DNA from: JBFWVD01 sp050246915 | GTDB taxonomy: Bacteria; Actinomycetota; Acidimicrobiia; Acidimicrobiales; Ilumatobacteraceae | Direction: 5' to 3' | Assembly: GCA_050246915.1 (NCBI GenBank) | Contig: JBFWVD010000002.1 | Span: 1-64,000, forward strand | DNA length: 64,000 nucleotides | In this document: one piece after another, positions 60,020-64,000 of the stretch | Layout of the letters: the number at the start of each line of letters is the position of its first letter | How positions within the stretch are numbered: the stretch's first letter is position 1 | Translations under genes and position numbers: made by a program | Notes under the pieces: model-generated | Database searches by the model: none | Seen by the model: only the letters and a program-made list of their open reading frames with translations | What the model was told of the DNA's origin: nothing

Positions 60020-61228
60020 GTGCCGTCCTTGACCGTGCCGGAGTCCTACGGACCCGAACTCGCCGGCCTCCCGTTGCCATCGGCTGAGGAGGAGATCTGG
60101 CGTTACACCCGCATCGGTGATCTCGATCTCGCCCGCTACACGCCCGTGCCCGCCGGTGCATCCCGCGGTCCCATCCCTGACACCGAGCTCGCTCGGTTGC
60201 GCAAGCTGAACCCTGCGGCGCTGGCCGTCACGCTCGATGGGGTGCTCGCTCATCTGGAGATCTCGCCCCAAGCAACAGCGTCCGGCGTCGTGCTGGCCGC
60301 CGGCGACGTGCCGGTGCCCGGCATCGGGGCCGATCCCGACGAGGTGTTCGTCCGGCTCAACCGGACCTATCGCATCAGCGCCCTGGCCCTCACCGTGCCG
60401 GGGAACGTGACCGTCAACGGGCCGGTGGTGGTGGTGCATGTACTCACGTCACCCTCGGCTGCGGTGTTCCCTCGGTTGGCGGTGAACGTCGGCCGAAACG
60501 CCGACGTCGTCGTGCTCGAGCAGTTCACGTCAACGGATATTGACGCTCTGCTCGTGCCGGTGACCGAGCTGCGTGCCGAGCAGGACGCCCGCCTGCAGTA
60601 CCTCGCGCTCAACCAGCTCGGCCATCAGGTCACCCAGATCGGTCTGCTCGCCTCGGTGGGCGAGCGCGACTCCACCACGACGCTGGCCTCGGTGGCGCTC
60701 GGTGGGGCCTATGCCCGCAGTCGGATCGAGGCCCGCCTGGTCGGCCAGGGTGCCCACACCGAGCAGATCGCCGTGTACTTCGGTGAAGGCGAGCAGCTGC
60801 ACGATTTCCGTGTGCTGCAAGACCATGCAGCGCCCAAGACCACGTCCAACCTGCTGTTCAAGGGGGCGGTGCAGGACACCTCTCGCAGCGTCTACACCGG
60901 GCTCATCAAGGTGCGGCCCGAGGCGCGTGGCACCAGTGCGTATCAGGCCAACCGCAACATCAAGCTCTCCGAAGGGGCATGGGCCGACTCGGTCCCCAAC
61001 CTCGACATCGAGACCAACGACGTCAAGTGTGCCCACGCTTCGGCTGTCGGTCCGATCGATGCCGATCAGCTGTTCTATCTCGAGAGCCGTGGCGTGCCAC
61101 CGGGCATCGCGGAGCGTCTCATCGTGCTCGGCTTCTTCGACGAGGTGCTCGAGCAGTTGCCCGTCGCCGGCGTCATCGACGCACTGCGTGCTGAGGTGGC
61201 GGCCAAGCTCGATCGCAGGATCCAGTGA
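60020..61228 (+). CDS. sufD: SufD Fe-S assembly protein
   Basis: 402 residues, GTG start with GAGGAG 6 nt upstream. Beta-helical SufBD-family domain (about 130-380): HVLTSPSAAVFPRLAVNVG, QVTQIGLLASVGER, HDFRVLQDHAAPKTTSNLLFKG. The SufB partner in the SufBC2D complex. Conserved His in the C-terminus is present (CAHASAVGPIDADQLFYL). Its stop shares an A with the next start (TGATG). Confidence 0.93.
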   Translation: MPSLTVPESYGPELAGLPLPSAEEEIWRYTRIGDLDLARYTPVPAGASRGPIPDTELARLRKLNPAALAVTLDGVLAHLEISPQATASGVVLAAGDVPVPGIGADPDEVFVRLNRTYRISALALTVPGNVTVNGPVVVVHVLTSPSAAVFPRLAVNVGRNADVVVLEQFTSTDIDALLVPVTELRAEQDARLQYLALNQLGHQVTQIGLLASVGERDSTTTLASVALGGAYARSRIEARLVGQGAHTEQIAVYFGEGEQLHDFRVLQDHAAPKTTSNLLFKGAVQDTSRSVYTGLIKVRPEARGTSAYQANRNIKLSEGAWADSVPNLDIETNDVKCAHASAVGPIDADQLFYLESRGVPPGIAERLIVLGFFDEVLEQLPVAGVIDALRAEVAAKLDRRIQ

Positions 61229-61575
61229 TGTCCGGCAACCCGATGACGTCCGGCGATGCAGTGAAGTTGTGTCGTCTCGATGAGCTGGTCGACGGCGGGG
61301 CCCGCAAGTTCGTGGTCGGCAAACGTCAACTCGCAGTGATCCGCCTCGGTTCGGATGTGTACGTCATCGGCGACGTCTGCTCCCACGCCGACGTGTCGTT
61401 GTCGGAAGGCGAGGTGGACGCCGAGAACTGCGAGATCGAATGCATCAAGCACGGTTCGGCGTTCTCACTCGTCACCGGTGTGCCATCGACGTTGCCGGCC
61501 ACGCAGGCGGTGCCGGTCTACGACGTGAGCGTCGTGGACGGCGATGTGATCGTGAACGGACTGGAGCAGTCATGA
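61228..61575 (+). CDS. Rieske-type [2Fe-2S] ferredoxin
   Basis: 115 residues. C51-S-H53 and C72-I-K-H75 form the Rieske box (CxH...CxxH). The ATG at 61228 shares its A with the sufD stop. Small non-heme dioxygenase-like ferredoxins are found inside Suf operons of actinobacteria. It may supply electrons to cluster assembly, but this is not established. Confidence 0.9.
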   Translation: MSGNPMTSGDAVKLCRLDELVDGGARKFVVGKRQLAVIRLGSDVYVIGDVCSHADVSLSEGEVDAENCEIECIKHGSAFSLVTGVPSTLPATQAVPVYDVSVVDGDVIVNGLEQS

Positions 61576-62369
61576 GCACCCTCGAAATCGTCGAACTGCG
61601 AGCGGGCATCCCCGGACGGGTCATCCTCGACGGCATCAACCTCACGGTGCGGTCCGGTGAGGTGCACGCCGTGATGGGCCCCAACGGCTCGGGCAAGTCG
61701 ACGTTGTCACACGTGATCATGGGCAAGCCGGGCTACGAGGTCCTGGGCGGTCAGGTGCTGATCGACGGCGTGGACGTGCTCGATCTCGCTCCGTGGGAAC
61801 GAGCCGTGGCCGGCCTGTACCTGGCCATGCAGTATCCGATCGAGGTCCCTGGTGTCCGGCTCGACGCGGTGCTGGCCGAGGCGCTCACTGCTCGCGGCCG
61901 GTCGACCGACGGTCTGGCGGCGCGGCTCGATGCCGAGGCCGATCGGATCTCGTTCGATCGTCGATTCCTGGAACGCCCGCTCAACGTGGACCTCTCCGGC
62001 GGTGAGAAGAAGCGCAACGAGACCTTGCAGCTCGCCGTGCTCGAGCCACGTTTTGCCATCTTGGACGAGCTCGACTCCGGTCTCGACGTGGACGCGCTGC
62101 GCGATTGCGCCCGCCGGGTCGAAGCGGCCACCACGGAGACCGGCGTGGGCGTGTTGGCCATCACGCACTACTCGCGGTTGTTGCACGAGTTGCGACCCGA
62201 CCGCATCCACGTGTTGGTGAAGGGTCGCATCGTTGCCGAAGGTGGGCCGGAGATGGCGGCCCAGTTGGAGATCGACGGTTACGCGCAATGGCTGCCGGCC
62301 GAACCGGCGTCAGCGGTGACGTCGAGAGCTGGTGCCGCACCGGCGTTCGATCCCTTCGCCATGCCCTGA
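61572..62369 (+). CDS. sufC: SufC ABC ATPase
   Basis: 265 residues. Walker A GPNGSGKST (36-44), signature DLSGGEKKR, Walker B ILDELDSGLD and switch H in AITHYSRLL. It powers cluster assembly on SufBD. The ATG overlaps the ferredoxin stop (ATGA). C-terminal about 25 residues are an extra tail (SRAGAAPAFDPFAMP). The next Suf genes (sufS, sufU) are not here; purE follows. Confidence 0.94.
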   Translation: MSTLEIVELRAGIPGRVILDGINLTVRSGEVHAVMGPNGSGKSTLSHVIMGKPGYEVLGGQVLIDGVDVLDLAPWERAVAGLYLAMQYPIEVPGVRLDAVLAEALTARGRSTDGLAARLDAEADRISFDRRFLERPLNVDLSGGEKKRNETLQLAVLEPRFAILDELDSGLDVDALRDCARRVEAATTETGVGVLAITHYSRLLHELRPDRIHVLVKGRIVAEGGPEMAAQLEIDGYAQWLPAEPASAVTSRAGAAPAFDPFAMP

Positions 62370-62416
62370 GCCCGACTCGATCGATCTGACTGGCGGCGTT
62401 ACGCGAGACTCCACCA

Positions 62417-62929
62417 GTGACCCGCAGTACTGGCGAAACGTCCCCGGCCTTGGTCGGGATCATCATGGGATCTCGCAGCGACTGGCCCACGCTCGAGCAT
62501 GCGTCGCTGGTGCTCGACGAGCTGTCGGTGCCCTATGAGGTGCAGGTGGTGTCCGCCCATCGCACCCCTGACCTCATGGCCGACTACGCCCGCAGCGCCG
62601 AGTCGCGCGGTATCGAGGTGATCATCGCCGGCGCCGGTGGCGCTGCCCATCTCCCGGGCATGGTGGCCGCTCACACGGTCGTCCCCGTGCTCGGTGTGCC
62701 GATCGAGTCAGCCGTGTTGCACGGTGTCGATTCGCTGTTGTCCATCGTGCAGATGCCTGGCGGTGTCCCGGTGGGGACACTGGCCATCGGCAAGGCAGGC
62801 GCCACGAACGCGGCGCTGCTGGCCGCCTCCATCGTGTCGGCTGCACGTCCCGAGATGCGTGAGCGCCTGCGACAGTGGCGGGACTCGCGCACTGCAGCGG
62901 TTCTGGCCGACCCCGATCCACGTGTCTGA
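62417..62929 (+). CDS. purE: N5-carboxyaminoimidazole ribonucleotide mutase
   Basis: 170 residues, GTG start. MGSRSDW (17-23) and SAHRTPD (46-52) are the PurE ribonucleotide and catalytic motifs; AGAGGAAHLPGMVAA follows. It moves the carboxylate of N5-CAIR to CAIR in purine synthesis. Its stop overlaps the purK start by 8 bp. Start is 47 bp after sufC; no convincing promoter, so it may share the suf transcript. Confidence 0.94.
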   Translation: MTRSTGETSPALVGIIMGSRSDWPTLEHASLVLDELSVPYEVQVVSAHRTPDLMADYARSAESRGIEVIIAGAGGAAHLPGMVAAHTVVPVLGVPIESAVLHGVDSLLSIVQMPGGVPVGTLAIGKAGATNAALLAASIVSAARPEMRERLRQWRDSRTAAVLADPDPRV

Positions 62930-64000
62930 CGCGCCGATCATCACGGCCGGGGCGTCAACCCGGGTTGGCATCATCGGGGGTGGTCAGCTCGGCCGCATGT
63001 TGGCCCTTGCCGGGGTTCCGCTCGGCATCGAGTGCGTGGGTCTGGAGCCTGCTCCCGACCCGCCCATGGCCGCAGTGAGTGATGTCATCGTTGGGAGCTT
63101 CGGTGATCGACGCGCCTTGGGGGAGTTGATCGGCCGGGTCGACGTCCTCACCGTCGAACTCGAACATGTCGACATCGATACGTTGGCATGGGCGGCGGAA
63201 CGAATCGCGGTGTGGCCCCCGGTGGAGTCCATCGCCATCAGCCAGGACCGCTTGAGCGAGAAGCGATTCCTGCGGCGCTGCGGCCTCGCCACGGCACCGT
63301 TCGACGACGAGGTCGGCAGTTTCCCGGCAATCGTGAAGACGCGGCGCGGCGGGTTCGACGGTCGCGGTCAGGCCCGCGTGGCCGACGCCGATGAGCTGTC
63401 ACGCGCTCGTGCCGATTTGCCCGATCCCATCGTGGAGGGGGTGGTGACGTTCCGTCGTGAGCTGTCGGTGGTGGCCGCCCGCGACATCAACGGGATCGTG
63501 GCCGCGTATCCCTTGGTGGAGAACGAACACCGCGACGGCATCTTGCGAGTGACCCATGCTCCGGCCGCTGCGGTGGACGAGTCGTTGGCGTCGGAGGCCG
63601 ATCGCATCGTGCGGATCATGCTCGAACGGCTCGGATACGTCGGCGTCATCGGCGTCGAGTTGTTCGACACCGGCCACGGCTTGGTGGTCAACGAGTTCGC
63701 GCCACGCGTACACAACAGCGGCCACTGGACAATGGACGGAGCGGTCACCAGTCAGTTCGAGCAGCATCTGCGCGCCGTGTGCGGGCTGCCCCTCGGTGAT
63801 CCGTCGCTGCGGGGCCACACCGCCATGGTGAACCTGATCGGGATCGAGCCGCCGCTCGAGTCGCTCCTCGCGCTCGATGGCGTACATGTCCACCGCTACG
63901 GCAAGACACCGCGGCCTGGTCGCAAGCTCGGTCATGTCAACGTGAACGCGAACGAGCCAGCTGCGCTGGCGGCACAGCTGGCTCGTGTGGGGGGAATCGT
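62922..64000 (+). CDS. purK: N5-carboxyaminoimidazole ribonucleotide synthase, partial (cut by window edge)
   Basis: About 359 residues shown, the usual length is about 380-390, so only the C-terminus is missing. GTG start overlaps purE. VGIIGGGQLGRML (15-27) is the N-terminal loop; the ATP-grasp core includes IVKTRRGGFDGRGQ and VVNEFAPRVHNSGHWT. Makes N5-CAIR from AIR, ATP and bicarbonate, the step before PurE. Confidence 0.93.
   Translation, partial: MSDAPIITAGASTRVGIIGGGQLGRMLALAGVPLGIECVGLEPAPDPPMAAVSDVIVGSFGDRRALGELIGRVDVLTVELEHVDIDTLAWAAERIAVWPPVESIAISQDRLSEKRFLRRCGLATAPFDDEVGSFPAIVKTRRGGFDGRGQARVADADELSRARADLPDPIVEGVVTFRRELSVVAARDINGIVAAYPLVENEHRDGILRVTHAPAAAVDESLASEADRIVRIMLERLGYVGVIGVELFDTGHGLVVNEFAPRVHNSGHWTMDGAVTSQFEQHLRAVCGLPLGDPSLRGHTAMVNLIGIEPPLESLLALDGVHVHRYGKTPRPGRKLGHVNVNANEPAALAAQLARVGGI

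Noticed and set aside
59525..60439. Upstream extension of the 59189 membrane gene to 416 codons
   Set aside because: It is antisense to the 59561 gene and sufD, with no domain seen.
1..64000. CRISPR arrays, tRNA or rRNA genes, insertion sequences
   Set aside because: No regular spaced repeats, no cloverleaf or CCA-like gene, and no transposase found on either strand.

Overview
The window is gene-dense, high-GC bacterial chromosome. Gene content, heavy GTG start use, leaderless-looking promoters (TAnnnT boxes 6-10 nt before start codons) and Thr-, His- and Pro/Ala-rich surface proteins fit an actinobacterium. An Acidimicrobiia-like lineage is my best guess, but no rRNA or other decisive marker is present. 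I found no tRNA, rRNA, CRISPR array, prophage or insertion sequence.

Layout. 1-9.6 kb: tandem MFS exporters, threonine deaminase, a glycosyltransferase, an L,D-transpeptidase lipoprotein, an SDR, a flavoprotein without disulfide-reductase residues, a molybdopterin oxidoreductase and MscL. 9.8-18.9 kb: a diguanylate cyclase, then a minus-strand block for metal handling (FetA/FetB-like ABC exporter, NicO-type Ni/Co transporter with a His-rich loop, TPR protein, DUF4331 protein, His-rich single-pass protein, DUF2752 protein). 19-26 kb: ABC-F ATPase, MarC, class I fumarase, and a coupled HDOD/GGDEF signalling pair. 26-31 kb: a lipid/envelope block (PAP2 enzyme, DMT transporter, polysaccharide deacetylase, MGDG-synthase-like glycosyltransferase, CDP-alcohol phosphatidyltransferase, DegT aminotransferase). 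32-37 kb: an IF-2B-like protein, dienelactone hydrolase, D,D-carboxypeptidase, CitE/malyl-CoA lyase-like enzyme and HAD hydrolase. 37-40.8 kb: an iron(III) ABC importer (fbpABC) with a promoter that contains a palindrome. 40.9-45.9 kb: biotin synthesis, bioB with a coupled HAD gene divergent from bioA-bioF-bioD. 45.9-56.5 kb: acyl-CoA dehydrogenase, LOG protein, MaoC, MutY, a repeat-bearing SGNH hydrolase, metallo-beta-lactamase protein, flavin reductase, MauE-like protein, oligopeptidase B, a degenerate P-loop protein and a ferredoxin. 56.6-62.4 kb: the Suf Fe-S assembly locus, whose sufB carries a full-length LAGLIDADG intein, plus sufD, a Rieske ferredoxin and sufC. 62.4-64 kb: purE and the start of purK.

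Themes. Metal and Fe-S biology recurs: iron import, metal export/buffering, Suf assembly, and Fe-S clients (BioB, MutY, fumarase, the molybdoenzyme, ferredoxins). Tight start/stop overlaps (ATGA, GTGA, TTGA) mark translationally coupled pairs. Two convergent pairs overlap by about 160 bp. The points I most recommend following up are the metal-handling block at 11.4-18.9 kb, the SufB intein, the leaderless-promoter set, and the duplicated gene tail near 32.8 kb.
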